This document shows positions 27,401-35,599 of a stretch of DNA of 64,000 nucleotides, piece after piece. Each line of letters opens with the position of its first letter. Position 1 is the first letter of the stretch. Source of the stretch: Cervus elaphus. Lineage: Eukaryota > Chordata > Mammalia > Artiodactyla > Cervidae. The notes beneath the pieces were generated by a model. It made no database searches. It was not told the DNA's origin and saw nothing but the letters and a program-made list of their open reading frames with translations. Location of the stretch: contig NC_057823.1 of assembly GCF_910594005.1 (NCBI RefSeq), positions 94,660,015-94,724,014 of the forward strand, read 5' to 3'. Made by a program: the position numbers and the translations under genes.

Positions 27401-27452
27401 AAAAGTTCTTCAACACCTGCCCACATATCCACCCAACAGGTTTGACTGGCAT
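192..27452 (-). CDS. SPATA9: SPATA9, spermatogenesis-associated protein 9, complete coding region in five exons
   Basis: Joining complement(27392-27452), (27154-27242), (15950-16177), (5166-5261) and (192-479) gives one open frame of 253 codons plus TGA, with a GT donor and AG acceptor at every junction. The product starts MPVKPVGWICGQVLKNF and agrees along its length with the SPATA9 protein as I remember it (human about 254 residues). Residues about 140-168 (TALTSIMCASYAALIYL then TVCVNAVL) form the only hydrophobic stretch, a likely membrane segment crossing the exon 4/5 junction. The middle is basic and helical; the tail after the membrane segment is charged and rich in E, S and P. The gene is known as testis-expressed; its molecular role is not established. 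Introns are 149, 10976, 10688 and 4686 bp. It is transcribed away from RHOBTB3. No frameshift or internal stop is seen, so the gene looks intact. Confidence 0.95.
480..2089. other. SPATA9 intron 4, unassigned part
   Basis: AT-rich intron sequence with a moderately GC-rich patch at about 1240-1560. The open frames in that patch have no recognisable motif and are probably chance. No repeat assigned with confidence. Confidence 0.4.
2090..2690 (+). mobile_element. Diverged L2 LINE, internal region
   Basis: Pyrimidine-rich text with L2 reverse-transcriptase landmarks in order: a 'ctaatggacacttttcagatcttcattttac' type block near 2340, then 'gacctctcctaggact' near 2641, all heavily decayed. Assignment is from memory of the L2 consensus. 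Confidence 0.4.
3020..4780 (+). mobile_element. Old L1 (L1M) fragments in SPATA9 intron 4
   Basis: About 3020-3110 reads as L1 ORF2 in antisense (ttgggattgcactgaatctg). From about 3130 to 4780 the sequence is L1 ORF2 end and 3'UTR in sense, including the block ending 'aatggaatactatacagcag' and finishing in an A/T-rich tail. A Bov-tA SINE interrupts it at 3460-3678. The flip of orientation near 3115 suggests either an inverted copy or two separate insertions. Confidence 0.65.
3460..3678 (+). mobile_element. Bov-tA SINE
   Basis: tRNA-Glu-like head (tccctgatagctcagttgg, box B gggttcaatccc) joined to the Bov-A core (cctggagaatcc, gcagtccatgaggttgcagagagtcagacacaactgagc). Inserted in an older L1. 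Confidence 0.92.
4790..5165. other. AT-rich intron 4 sequence next to exon 4
   Basis: No gene or recognisable repeat; ends at the exon 4 donor. Confidence 0.4.
5166..5261 (-). CDS. SPATA9: SPATA9 coding exon 4
   Basis: 96 bases, phase 0 at both ends. Acceptor TTTTTTCAG, donor GTAAGT. It encodes 32 residues beginning VRKGSLFEII and ending YAALIYL, the first part of the predicted membrane helix. The exon is too short to stand out as an open frame; it was found by following the protein. Confidence 0.93.
5262..6060. other. SPATA9 intron 3, unassigned
   Basis: Unique-looking AT-rich sequence. Short opposing open frames at about 5528-5776 show no family motif. Confidence 0.4.
6061..6166 (-). mobile_element. 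Bov-A SINE fragment
   Basis: Antisense Bov-A core: tggctcagtcatgttcaac... to ...ccaggcaagaata, diverged. Confidence 0.8.
6206..6537 (-). mobile_element. BovB LINE 3' end, 5'-truncated, with target-site duplication
   Basis: Antisense copy of the BovB 3' end (from cagttcacttcagttgctcag to tagatggactggttgg), carrying the decayed C-terminal part of the RTE reverse transcriptase (WLDGITDSMDM, EAWRAAVHGV). An 11-bp direct repeat ATTAAAAGGTT flanks it at 6206-6216 and 6527-6537, so both insertion edges are defined. Confidence 0.9.
6538..8293. other. SPATA9 intron 3, unassigned
   Basis: Mixed unique-looking sequence. 6600-6730 weakly resembles a decayed MIR (gctctaagtgctta). No gene seen. Confidence 0.35.
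8294..8502 (+). mobile_element. Bov-tA SINE
   Basis: Head ggcttcccagatagctcagtgg, then the Bov-A core to gacttaatgattaaacaaca. Moderately diverged. Confidence 0.9.
8503..9534. other. SPATA9 intron 3, slightly GC-richer unassigned stretch
   Basis: A 135-codon plus-strand frame at 9051-9458 overlaps a 111-codon minus-strand frame at 9086-9421. Neither shows a domain, splice context or similarity that I recognise. Confidence 0.35.
9535..9712. repeat. Minisatellite, three copies of a 59-60 bp unit
   Basis: The unit beginning gctgacctccaccacacc and ending ttggattctccagg occurs at 9535, 9594 and 9654. Copies 2 and 3 are essentially identical; copy 1 lacks one base (gttatctgc against gttactctgc). 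Confidence 0.95.
9713..10221. other. SPATA9 intron 3, possible L2 remnant
   Basis: 10020-10130 (cttcttcactgagataatttccc ... agactacaccaact) resembles the L2 3' region, too decayed to be sure. No gene. Confidence 0.35.
10222..10735 (+). mobile_element. BovB LINE 3' end (ART2A-like)
   Basis: Sense copy from gttaaaaagcagagacatta to the actgaactgaactga tail. It contains the RTE reverse-transcriptase C-terminus (MYGCESWTVKKAE, FELWCWRRLLRVPWTARRS) interrupted by a TGA at 10503, so it is dead. Confidence 0.93.
10880..12395 (+). mobile_element. Old L1 (L1M) 5' region and fragments
   Basis: Starts with an L1-type 5' block (gttccagcaatgtggcagactgagcc), has an A-rich spacer near 10930-10970, ORF1-like upstream sequence at about 11650-11930 and, after a SINE, a 3' type block (ttcactgaagcactgttcgcaatg). 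Heavily decayed; no intact frame. Confidence 0.5.
11936..12150 (-). mobile_element. Bov-tA SINE inside L1M
   Basis: Antisense: gctaagttgcttcagttgtg... core, then the tRNA-like head in reverse ending ctagcgccacctgggaaa. Confidence 0.92.
12397..12612 (+). mobile_element. Bov-tA SINE
   Basis: Head gggcttcctaggtagttctagtgg, core to agtcagacatgactgagcga. A second partial head (ctccaggtggctcagtgg) follows at about 12621-12660. Confidence 0.88.
12661..14130. other. SPATA9 intron 3, unassigned, with a (CT)n microsatellite
   Basis: Unique-looking sequence. A pure CT run lies at about 12942-12967. Open frames at 13137-13418 and 13850-14080 show nothing recognisable. Confidence 0.4.
14131..14425 (-). 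mobile_element. Bov-A2 dimer SINE with 13-bp target-site duplication
   Basis: Two antisense Bov-A monomers in tandem (ctgctgctaagtcacttcag...; gtgaagtcgctcagtcatgtc...). The direct repeat CCTTAATATAATA flanks the element at 14131-14143 and 14413-14425. Confidence 0.94.
14575..15381 (-). mobile_element. 5'-inverted (twin-primed) L1 with candidate 3' transduction
   Basis: The left edge has 15 T's (14585-14599), then 45 bases not recognisable as L1 (14600-14644), then seven T's, eleven G's and the antisense L1 3' end (tttgtcatacattgatatg). From about 14695 the sequence flips to L1 ORF2 in sense (LLHCWWECKLVQPLW, LPYDPAIPLLGI). A 15-bp direct repeat GGCACTGTCATTTTT lies at 14575-14589 and 15367-15381, ending in TTTT and followed by AA, the L1 endonuclease preference. 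Confidence 0.85.
15441..15683 (+). mobile_element. BovB LINE 3' fragment
   Basis: Sense copy from gggacgacagaggatgag to the ctgaaatgaactgaactga tail, split by a nested Bov-A at 15494-15559. Confidence 0.9.
15484..15569 (-). mobile_element. Bov-A fragment nested in BovB, with 10-bp target-site duplication
   Basis: A 66-base antisense piece (ctgctgctgctgctaagtcg ... gacagcagcccac) interrupts BovB. The direct repeat AATGGACATG is at 15484-15493 and 15560-15569, and removing one copy with the insert restores BovB. Confidence 0.9.
15950..16177 (-). CDS. SPATA9: SPATA9 coding exon 3
   Basis: 228 bases, phase 0 at both ends: 76 codons from KREPMQKPSK to PRQPLYNIQ. Acceptor TTCTTTTCCAG, donor GTAAGG. 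It encodes the basic helical core (KIRMAIALAKINRGTL; SSKSVAKLLQPQLACRLL). This is the most conserved-looking part of the protein. Confidence 0.95.
16230..16700 (-). mobile_element. L1 3'UTR fragment
   Basis: Antisense L1 3' text (gaaatatagttgatgtacaatag, ccttgtgctgtatattgcatcc). Lies directly upstream of SPATA9 exon 3. Confidence 0.65.
16705..16822 (-). mobile_element. Bov-A SINE monomer
   Basis: Antisense core from gtgaaagtgaaagtaactgtc to ggagtgggttgccatttcc. Confidence 0.88.
17190..19340 (-). mobile_element. L1 ORF2 and 3'UTR, long decayed antisense copy
   Basis: About 2.1 kb of L1 in antisense. Minus-strand ORF2 pieces are visible: ELNRHFPKEEMQIA and HMKRCSSLLIIREIQ near 17800-17980, LYLENYKTLMKEI near 18950, and LLELINEFSKAAGYKINI near 19100-19160. 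Stops and frameshifts are frequent, so it is an inactive relic. It lies in SPATA9 intron 2 in the same orientation as the gene. Confidence 0.88.
18501..18629. repeat. 17-bp minisatellite inside L1 ORF2
   Basis: The unit tcccaYtgacctaYgtg is repeated: seven full copies and one 10-base copy (second position). The neighbouring L1 normally has a single such segment, so this is a local expansion. Confidence 0.93.
19341..20388. other. SPATA9 intron 2, unassigned
   Basis: Unique-looking, AT-rich to 19980, then moderate GC at 19980-20380. No gene recognised. Confidence 0.35.
20389..20693 (+). mobile_element. Tigger/MER2-type DNA transposon remnant
   Basis: Terminal inverted repeats cagttgtctctc (20391) and gagagctgactg (ends 20691) flanked by TA on both sides. 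The internal text aaaatccgtggatgcttaagtcc and atggcacagtatttgcat is typical of MER2-class elements. Confidence 0.82.
20694..21756. other. SPATA9 intron 2, unassigned
   Basis: AT-rich; a poly(A) run near 21606-21620. No gene or confident repeat. Confidence 0.35.
21757..21883 (+). mobile_element. Bov-A SINE
   Basis: Sense core aaggaaatggcaccccattcc to gactgaacgacttcactttc; no tRNA-like head. Confidence 0.9.
22490..23170 (+). mobile_element. L2 LINE 3' end
   Basis: Ordered L2 landmarks: cctcaatggactccctgcttcc near 22497, catttcagtggcctgat, ttcaagtctcaattcaagaatcac, and the 3' signature ccccagtacctggaatagtg ... ttattcaaatgaatgaatg ending near 23168. Confidence 0.75.
23640..24200 (+). mobile_element. 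Possible solo LTR of an old endogenous retrovirus-like element
   Basis: A block at 24040-24180 has the make-up of an LTR R-U5 region: cccttggctttggggagatgg, cacttggctgtcttatgaataaaccc (AATAAA at 24105-24110), ctctgctgcaaatttcagc. No internal retroviral sequence or second LTR is seen. Family and exact edges are not determined. Confidence 0.4.
24201..25989. other. SPATA9 intron 2, AT-rich, with an A-rich degenerate tandem repeat
   Basis: Contains poly(T) at about 24807-24825 and poly(A) at about 24871-24889. At 25150-25250 a degenerate array of (g)aaaaatggtaaaag-type units is seen. No gene recognised. Confidence 0.45.
25990..26295 (+). mobile_element. L2 LINE 3' end
   Basis: L2 signatures ctattcatcctttgagacccag, tccatgaagtcttctctgactgc and the 3' motif tatttattaaatgtc ... 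gaatgaatgg. Confidence 0.65.
26296..27153. other. SPATA9 intron 2 next to exon 2, unassigned
   Basis: AT-rich, no gene or clear repeat. Confidence 0.35.
27154..27242 (-). CDS. SPATA9: SPATA9 coding exon 2
   Basis: 89 bases. Acceptor TTTGTCTTAG, donor GTAATG. The first two bases complete an isoleucine codon split after exon 1; the exon then encodes EGIQKVIMDLIDEF and TILRVSQSNQ. Separated from exon 1 by only 149 bp. Confidence 0.93.
27392..27452 (-). CDS. SPATA9: SPATA9 coding exon 1 with start codon
   Basis: The ATG is complement(27450-27452) in the context caacATGc. 61 bases encode 20 residues (MPVKPVGWICGQVLKNFSGR) plus one base of a split codon; donor GTATGC. The start is chosen because it reproduces the known N-terminus; the 5'UTR presumably lies just upstream (27453 to about 27600), without a CpG island or TATA box that I can see. 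Confidence 0.9.
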
Positions 27453-28096
27453 GTTGAGTTCCTAGTTCATGGCAAGCTTGCAGGCCTGGGCACTGCCCGT
27501 CCTCCTCTACCATTTGTGAGGGGTGAGAGTAACCTTTCCACTCAGGGAAGCAAGCGAGGGCAGAACCTGCAGTTCCAGAGAATTCTTTGTTACTGCACAA
27601 TGGGTCTCTAGGAACTTGCTATAGAATCCTCTGAAATCACTCTGGGCCTAAGAGGAGGAAGAGTGTGTTTGGAGCCACAAGGGGAGGAGAAATGAGATTA
27701 AAAAATGAAGCACACTAAGGAGTTCTGCAATAGGAATTGAATTTTGTCTCAACTTCTGTAGTGATACTTCAGTTATTGGATCATCTGAGACCCTTTGGAA
27801 AGAGTTGGCGTACGCTTTAAAAGAAATGCTTTACCTTTGATGCCAAGCGGAAAAGAAACACCAGCAGTTAACTCAGAAAGAGACTTATGCCCAAGCTGTT
27901 TTTCCTTCACCCAAATGAGGATCACTAGGTCAGGCCAAGGCAAAATCATGAAGTCTTTGGTTTGCCTTCTTTAAAATCTCACCTTTTTGTTTTCTTCATC
28001 CTTGTCCCTTGAGTACTTTCTCACTTCAGACGACCATTATTTTCCCCTTGTCAAAGCTGGAAAGAACTGCATGTCATGCTCACTTGATTATATTGT
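27453..28096. other. Upstream of SPATA9 start codon: probable 5'UTR/promoter
   Basis: 27453-27600 is moderately GC-rich and plausibly holds the SPATA9 5'UTR and start site. No CpG island, TATA box or upstream exon could be defined. The lack of a CpG island fits a tissue-restricted promoter (inference). Confidence 0.35.
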
Positions 28097-28289
28097 GGGC
28101 TTCCCAGAGGGAACCAGTGGTAAAGAACCTGCCTGCCACTGAAGGTCGACTTAAAGAGACACGGGTTCGATCCCTGAGTTGGGAAGATCCCCTGGAGGAG
28201 GGCATGGCGACCCACTCGGGGATTCTTGCCTGGAGAATCCCAGGGACAGAGAAACCTGGCAGGTTACAGTCCACAGGGTCGCAAAGAGG
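28097..28289 (+). mobile_element. Bov-tA SINE
   Basis: Head gggcttcccagagggaaccagtgg, box B gggttcgatccc, core to cagggtcgcaaagagg. Confidence 0.9.
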
Positions 28290-29454
28290 TTACATTTTAG
28301 TATGAATAAGCTAGTTGGTCAACTCAAATCCATTTTAATTTGAAGCCTTTATATTTAACTGTAGCTAGATGTATTTCTTCAGCAAGCATAAAACTGGCTG
28401 CTGGAGGTCTGTGTAAGGGAACTACCAGGAAAAGAGAAATGATCATCATAGGATCCTTCTAGCTTGTGATGCCTGCCAGATCCCCAGGTTTCACCCAGTC
28501 CTCAGTCCTCACCTGCCTGAGAACACTCTCCATCATAGCGAAACCACCTCTCTGCCCTTGAACAGCACCTGCTTCCCTCCATCATAAAGCTGATGTAAAG
28601 AGAACTATACCCTTACCACTTGGAAAGTGAAATCTACTGCCAGAAAGAAAATATTATTAGACAGTGATGAACACACGAACTGGGAGTCTACACGAAAATG
28701 AAACCCTTTATTTGTACTACTAAGATACCTGGCTATCAGAGTTACCAGAGTAACACCCGTTGGGACCTCTCTCTTGGTCATCTGTGTTCTCCACGCCCAT
28801 CAACTCCCAAATTCTTTTTTCCATCTACCATCCTCAATGTCCGAGCCCCCAGTTGTTTCACCTAGTTTTCTTTTCATCCATTCTCCCCTCCTAGGCATCC
28901 TGTACAATTTTAAAAAATCTATAGGAAAACATATCATGTTAATATTTCCCATACTCCAAGCTTACCTGACTCTGTTGTTAGTTATGCTAATGAAATTCTT
29001 TTCATCTTTTCTCTCTTAATGGCCTTCTCCCTGCAAAGGAAGTGATGGAAAAAGACAGGGTGATAAGTTAAAAAAAAAAAATCCCATCTTCCTTTACTTA
29101 CATTTGTGACCATACCTGATAATATTTATTATTTGGGGCTTTATTTAATATTTTATGCCTGTATCCTTACATATACTACATTATTATAGACAGTATTAGA
29201 TGAAATAATGTCAGTGGCTATGTTTAGTTATTTGTTGTTATTTATAACTCATGATTGAGTATTCCATACTTAAAAATTTGAATTACAATTTTGAGGTAGC
29301 TTGTATGTAAACAGGATGCTTGTAAATTGAATTATTTGAAATGTACTAAGGGAACTTTTAAAATATAATAACTCACCCTAGATAAATCCTCCTGTAAGGT
29401 AAAGAATCATCTTTTTTTAGAGTGACTGCAAATGTTTAACTTTTAGTCTAACAA
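28290..29454. other. Intergenic, unassigned
   Basis: No gene or confident repeat; mostly AT-rich. Confidence 0.35.
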
Positions 29455-30180
29455 TATCCTCTTTTTTATTGGAATATAGTTGCTTTACACTGCTGTGTCA
29501 GTTTCTGCTATACAACAAATTGAATCAGCTATATGTATGTGTATATATCCCTTGTTTTTGGATTTCCTTTCCATTTAGGTCACCACAGAACACCGAGTAT
29601 ATTTCTCTGTGCTATACAGTGGGCTCTAATTAATTATTTTACACATAGTAGTATATATATGTCAATCTTGGTCTCCCAAATCATCCCATCACCACCCCCT
29701 TCCCTCATACAATGTCTGTGTCTTTATCTCTGTGTCTCTATTTCTGCTTTGCAAATAAGACCATCTATACCATTTTTCTAGATTCTACATGTATGTGTTA
29801 ATATTATGATATCTGTTTTTATCTCTCTGACTTACTTCACTCTGTAAGACAGTCTCTAGGCCCATCCACATCTCTGTAAATGAGACAGTTTCATTCCTTT
29901 TTATGGCTGAGTAATTTAATATGCCATTGTATATCTGTACCACATCTTCTTGATTGATTCCTCTGTCGATGGACATTTAGGTTGCGTCCATGTCCTGGCT
30001 ATTATAAACAGTGCTGCAGCAAACACTGGAACTCAGGTATTGTTTTGAATTATGGTTTTCTCTGGGTATATGCCAGTCGTGGGATTTCTGGATCACATGG
30101 TAGTTCTAGTTCTACTTTTTAAAGGAACTTCCATATTGTTCTCCATGTTGGCTATGACTGTCAGTTTACATCCCCACCAG
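29455..30180 (-). mobile_element. L1 3'UTR and ORF2 end, antisense
   Basis: Reads ttattggaatatagttgctttacactg, ctgtgctatacagtggg, ggctgagtaatttaatatgcc, ggacatttaggttgcgtcc: the standard L1 3' region in reverse. Confidence 0.88.
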
Positions 30181-30247
30181 TAATCATCTTTTTAACATGA
30201 AAAATAAATACCTGCTAATATCTTGTAAGTACAGATTTTCAAAGGTA

Positions 30248-30248
<1 letters not shown>

Positions 30249-30283
<35 letters not shown>

Positions 30284-30300
30284 CACACACACACACACAT
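30249..30300. repeat. Compound (CT)n(AT)n(AC)n microsatellite
   Basis: Uninterrupted CT, then TA, then CA dinucleotide runs in direct succession. Confidence 0.95.
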
Positions 30301-31150
30301 TTTGCTTCTCCTTTAAGATGGTTTAATAACTATATTCTACAACTCCAGTTGAGTACCATTAATATGAAGTAGACCTGAGAGCCTGAAGGAAGTCTTCAGA
30401 TAGTTACAGTAAAATGATAGACCACACAGAGGACAGAATTAGCAACAATAGTATTGCCATACAGCTTAGGAACTTCTGAGGTTGGTTAGATGATAGGAAA
30501 CTGGGAAGGCCAGATTTCCTGTTGTCTGTTTCCTACATCACAATATAAACTTCATGAGCCCAGGGTCTTTGGTTGGCTCAAGGTTATATTCCCAATACTT
30601 AGATAATGCTTTTACAGTTTTACACAAATATGTCCTTAATGGGGCTTCTCTGATGGCTTAGCAGGTAAAGAATCCTCCTGCAATTTGTAACATGTCTTGG
30701 GCAGGATGAAAATTTTAATCATTAACAAAGTCTGTGTTAATGATTGATTGCGTGAGGGGGAGGTGGAATCTTCCAGAGGGACTGAGGGGCAGTGGCTTAC
30801 TGTGAAGGACGCAGGCCGTGGAGTTTGAGCCTTTTGGAAGACTGAAATCATGGGGTCCAGAAACTGATGCCTAGTTCCATTTCACTGGTGTCAAAAAATA
30901 TTTCAACTCTTACATTCTCACAGGGAGAATGAATTGTGTGCTGGCCACATACAGAGGTATTGCTTTGATATTCTTAGACTTCAAGTTAAGCTCTAAAAAA
31001 ACTCCAGCTGCAGAAGCAACATGAACAGATTGTGAACAGTCCATTATCTGTTAAGTTCCCACGCTTGAAGAAGCTAATGTGAACTCACCATGTGATACTC
31101 CATTTGTATAATAAATTATGAAACTGGAAAAAAAAAAAGTCTGTGTATGT
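30301..31150. other. Intergenic, unassigned, with a small SINE head
   Basis: 30641-30683 (gggcttctctgatggcttagcagg) is a truncated Bov-tA head. The rest is unassigned. Confidence 0.4.
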
Positions 31151-31360
31151 CTGTGTGAGTCACTCAGTTGTGTCTGACTCTTTGCAACCCCAGGGACTAT
31201 AATAGTCTGCAAGGCTCCTCTGCCCATGGAATTCTCCAGGCACGTATACTGAGGTGGGTTGCCGTTCCCTTCTCCAGGGGATCTTCCCAATCCAGGGACT
31301 GAACCCGGGTCTCCTGCACTTTAGGTGGATTCCTTACCCTCTGAGCCACCAGGAAGCCCT
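31151..31360 (-). mobile_element. Bov-tA SINE
   Basis: Antisense core (gagtcactcagttgtgtctg) and head in reverse (tctgagccaccaggaagccct). Confidence 0.92.
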
Positions 31361-31889
31361 ACCAAAGTCTTCATAGAGTCAATTAACTAAAATGTCAATG
31401 CAAAACACTTAAGATACATTACATACAAACAATAATGTTTATTAAACACCATGGGAAGAAAATGTGTTTTCTCCACGTACAAAGTACTACATTTTAACTG
31501 AGTTTCCCTTGATAGTGACATAACCTAAATAATTAACTGAATTAATTCAAGATGAGCTCTATAAGGAAATAGGTACACTGAGAATGCTTGTCTTTGATTT
31601 TCCTTTACACTTTTTTTGCTAAATAATACTGAATAGATTAACAGCAGTCTATTATTCTATATATATGAGAATAGAAAATAAAAGTGTACAAGTTCATGGA
31701 TTTAGTACTGATAAAAAATTATGTAAGTGAAAACATACAATGCAGTAAAGGTCGAAAGACTATATATGTAAGTTTTTTCAAATATTTACTTCTAAAAAGT
31801 AAGCCCCAACTAAAAATTGAAAACAAATTGGAAAAAATTAGTTGCATATCAAATTGGTTACAAGACCTACAAATGATTTGAGTGGCTTT
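31361..31889. other. Intergenic, AT-rich, unassigned
   Basis: No gene or repeat recognised. Confidence 0.35.
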
Positions 31890-32436
31890 ATATTTTTAAT
31901 TGAAGTAGAGTTGATTTTCAGTACTGCAGTTATACAGCAAAGTGATTCATACGTGCGTATGTGTGTGTCCATGTTCTTTTTTCAGATTATTTTCCATTAT
32001 AGGCTATTACAAGATATTGAATATAGCTCCCTGTGCTATACAGTAGGCCCTTGTTTTTATTTATTGGGTTGACCAGAAAGATCATACTGGTACAGAAAAG
32101 CCTGAACGAACTTTCTAACCAGCCCCATATTTTATATATAGTAGTGTGTATTTGTTAATCCTAAATTCCTAATTCATCCCTCCCCTTCCTTTCCTCTTTG
32201 GTAACCGTTAAGTTTGTTTTTTATGTCCATGAATCTATTTCTAAATAAGTTCATTTGTATTAATATCATATTTTAAGATTCCATATATGTGTTATCGCAA
32301 TATGTCTGTCTGATTTACTTCACTTAGTATGATAATCTCTAGGTCCCTCCATGTTGTTTCAAATGGCATCATTTCATTCTTTTTGATGGCTGAGAAATAT
32401 CCCTTTTTTTTGCTTGTGGAAAGACTGTTTTCATAT
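31890..32436 (-). mobile_element. L1 3' region, antisense
   Basis: ttgaagtagagttgattttcagtactg, ccctgtgctatacagtaggcc, ggtccctccatgttgtttcaaatgg, gatggctgagaaatatccc. It carries a nested mariner-like MITE (32065-32126) and is followed by a nested Bov-tA. Confidence 0.85.
32065..32126. mobile_element. Mariner-like miniature inverted-repeat element nested in L1
   Basis: Near-palindrome: gggttgaccagaaag at the left and ctttctaaccagcccc at the right, with gaacgaactttc inside, as in ruminant mariner MITEs (ggttggccaaaaagttcg). It interrupts otherwise collinear L1 3'UTR. Confidence 0.6.
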
Positions 32437-32565
32437 TGGAGTGGGCTGCCATTCCCTCCTCCAAGGGATCTTTCCAACCCAGGGATTGAACCTGAGTCTC
32501 TTGCCTCTGTTGCACTGCAGGTAGATTCTTTACCATCTGAGCCACCAGGGAAGCCCTTTTCATAT
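32428..32565 (-). mobile_element. Bov-tA SINE fragment nested in L1, with 9-bp target-site duplication
   Basis: Antisense, from ggagtgggctgccattccc to gagccaccagggaagccc. TTTTCATAT is repeated at 32428-32436 and 32557-32565. Confidence 0.9.
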
Positions 32566-33539
32566 ATTATACTCTGATAAAGAACTTAAATGGACTTATA
32601 TATAAATTAATATAAAATGATACCTCTGGTATTGACAGGTTTGAACTTGTACTCCTTAGGAACAACCATAATCCTTGAAATGATTGCATTAATGACTTCC
32701 TGTCCTCAGTCCATTGGAAGCTTTTGTTTATAGGAATTCATAGGGCTCATTTTTGTTTTCTTGAAATGCCATGTAGTTATAAATTAGTTGTAGACATCAG
32801 GTGCTTCTGATGAACTGAAAATCTGACTTTTGGGAAACTTCACAGGTTTCTTTATCTATCATGTAGGTGATTATATATGGATACATTAAAAAAAATAAGA
32901 CTGGGATTTTTTTTTCCCTTCAACTTGAAATATTATCCCTGTATATTGCATGAATGAGAGATTTCCCCATATTTCCATCAGAGTAATATACTTGCTTTAA
33001 TTCTTAAGCATGAGTGAACATGATACAAAAATATATGCTGACTTACTTGTGAAGAATGCATTTAAAGCTATTTTAAATGTATTTTAATTTGTGAGACTTT
33101 ACTTATTAGGAAATTGGTTATTATACTTAATGCTCTAATCTGGTGGTAAAGGTATTCTTAAGAATTTGCAAGTAGTTTAGATTTTCAAAGCAGAATGGGA
33201 GAGAACACTGTATAACCATCCTGCTGCTCCTTCAGTGCAGTACAGTAAAACTCTGAAATTAAAAAAAAAAGAGCAAAGTAAAACACCATAATGTTAAACA
33301 GAATCGACAAGATCATCATAAACTCATGATTTTTAAAAATACCTTTTTTCTAGCAGTACAGTTAGAAACACTGCCCCCTCAGTAGAAAAGAGCACATCTA
33401 ACACCCAGGTCCTAGGCTTTAAAATACCACCCCCCCTTCTACTAGGAACCAGGACTCCTTGAAGAAATAGCTGATAGCAGTCTGTAGCAACAGGAATATA
33501 GGATGAAGCAGGGAGATCTCAGGCCAGAAAGGAAGAAAG
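32566..33539. other. Intergenic, AT-rich, unassigned
   Basis: No gene or confident repeat. Confidence 0.35.
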
Positions 33540-33910
33540 CTTTTTGAAGATTAATGGGGCCCTACGAGGAGGACACAGAAGCCAGCTTGAAGGAACTACG
33601 AAGGCATGATTCCATTTATATGAAGTTCAAAACCACTCAAAACCAAGCAATGTATTAGGAGTACACATATGCATGGTAAAACTATAGAGAAAAGACCAAG
33701 GGAAGCATAAACATAAAATTCAGGACAGTGCTTACGACCTCTGAGGAGGGAATGAAGAGATGGGATTGCACAAGGGCATACAAGGACTTTGAAGGTAATG
33801 ACAGTGTATTTTTTCTAAAACTTAATCACGTGTGCAGGTATCAAAGTATTGCAATCTTTATCTCTTGCAGCAATTTGTAAATGTATCTTCTCAATATTTA
33901 ATAAAAACAA
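33540..33910 (+). mobile_element. Old L1 (L1M) 3' end
   Basis: Sense 3' text: ccatttatatgaagttcaaaacc, aggacagtgcttacgacctctg, ending in an A-rich tail near 33910. Confidence 0.6.
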
Positions 33911-35038
33911 TGAAAGAAAATAACCTGATGAACAAATTGCTGTAACAACTTTGGGAAAAAATTATCATTAAGGTTATTCCAGTAACAATGGTAAGGGTAT
34001 GTCTTTCAGTCATTAAATATTAAATAAACAACTATTATGTGATGGCGTAGTGAATAAAATAGGTGAAAACAGTTGCTCTACTGGAACTCACATCCAGTGG
34101 AACAGAATCAAACAATTTGCTATTTTCTATGGACCAAAAAAAGCCATTTCTTTCATTAGTAACTTGCTCCGATTTTGAAGTGAATGTTTCACAACTGTAT
34201 TCTATATAACACTTGAAAAAACTAACTACATATGAGATAAAATATTCTTCTGATTGAAAAGATCTTATTTTAACCTGAGAAAAGTTATGTTATAAATCTA
34301 TGTTTTAGACTGAAATCTTCTTACAGCTCCCTCATCAAATCTGTAGACATAATTGCAAATAAGAGTTTTTGAGCAGCTATGCATCTTCTGATAGACATCT
34401 TCACCTTGGAAATAGGCAACCTAAAATTGAAACCTTTCAGGAAAAGCAATATTAAACACATTTGAGTATCCACAGTCCACATATTTTTACAGCCTTCGGT
34501 TAGAGTCTCAGATTCATCTACTTCAAGTTGTAATGTCTGCCAGGCATGACTAAAAATACAGATTTTGTATTTTGGTCCCTTCCCCTGCAGTCACAGAATG
34601 TATAGCTTAATTGCCTAGATGCTTAAGCAGATCTCCCTGGTCAAAGCAATAATATTCAAACAAGATAAAAAAGAAAAAATTGGTCATTCCATGTAATTCG
34701 ACATAGGTATAAAAAAGAAAACTGTTCTGCATTAAAAATTAAACACTAAAGGATACATTCCACTCTTTCTTTGACCCAACACATCTACAGCAAGTTGATG
34801 ACATTTGTTTAGAGCTGAGCCCAGACAAGATATAATTCACCATGTGCAAATTTATCTGAATTTGCTACGAGACAACACTGGTGTCCAGTCAGCACCAACT
34901 AATCCTCTTAAGTAAGTTAAAAGTATAATAAATTGCCTATAATCCTAAACTATGAAGGCTATAGACAATAATTATAATAACAATACCCTTTATTTTAAAA
35001 TGAAGTCCCCTCAACCAATGACTTAAATTGCATCTGCC
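33911..35038. other. Intergenic, AT-rich, unassigned
   Basis: No gene or confident repeat. Confidence 0.35.
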
Positions 35039-35396
35039 CAGTTTGTAGTTGGTGGCTTCCCTGATAGCTCAGCTGATAAAGGATCTGCCTGCAATGCAGG
35101 AGACCCGGGTTTGATTCCTCAGTTGGGAAGATCCGCTGGAGAAGGGATAGGCTACCCACTCCAGTATTCTTGGCCTTTCCTTGTGGCTCAGCTGGGAAAA
35201 AAATCTGTCTGCAATGCGGGAGGCCTGGGTTTGATCCCTGGGTTGGGAAGATCCCCTGGAGAAGGAAATGGCAACCCATTGTGGTATTCTTGCCTGGAGA
35301 ATCCCTTGGACAAAGGAGTCTGGTGGGCTACAGCCCATGGGGTCACAAGAGTCAGACGTGACTTAGTGACTAAACCATCACCATCAGTTTGTAGTT
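35039..35396 (+). mobile_element. Double-headed Bov-tA SINE with 12-bp target-site duplication
   Basis: Two tRNA-Glu-like heads in tandem (ggcttccctgatagctcagc at 35054; ggcctttccttgtggctcagc near 35171) followed by a Bov-A core. CAGTTTGTAGTT is repeated at 35039-35050 and 35385-35396. Confidence 0.94.
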
Positions 35397-35599
35397 AGTA
35401 CTCAATTTTCACACAAACAAGTTGATAAAACCCCAAACTAAACATATCTAAAATGCATTATCTAGGCAGTTAAAAGATTGGAAAAGCAAGCTTTGTTTTT
35501 CTTTCAAAGGATGTAGTAAAGCCAGATTATTTTTTCAGATTCTATTTAAAGATAGAAAACAGGATGATTTTGTGGGCCATGCATAAGTTCTACTATGTC

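Noticed and set aside
27340..27600. 86-codon frame overlapping SPATA9 exon 1 on the same strand
   Set aside because: It is in the wrong frame for SPATA9 and reads through the exon 1 donor; a shadow of the real exon.
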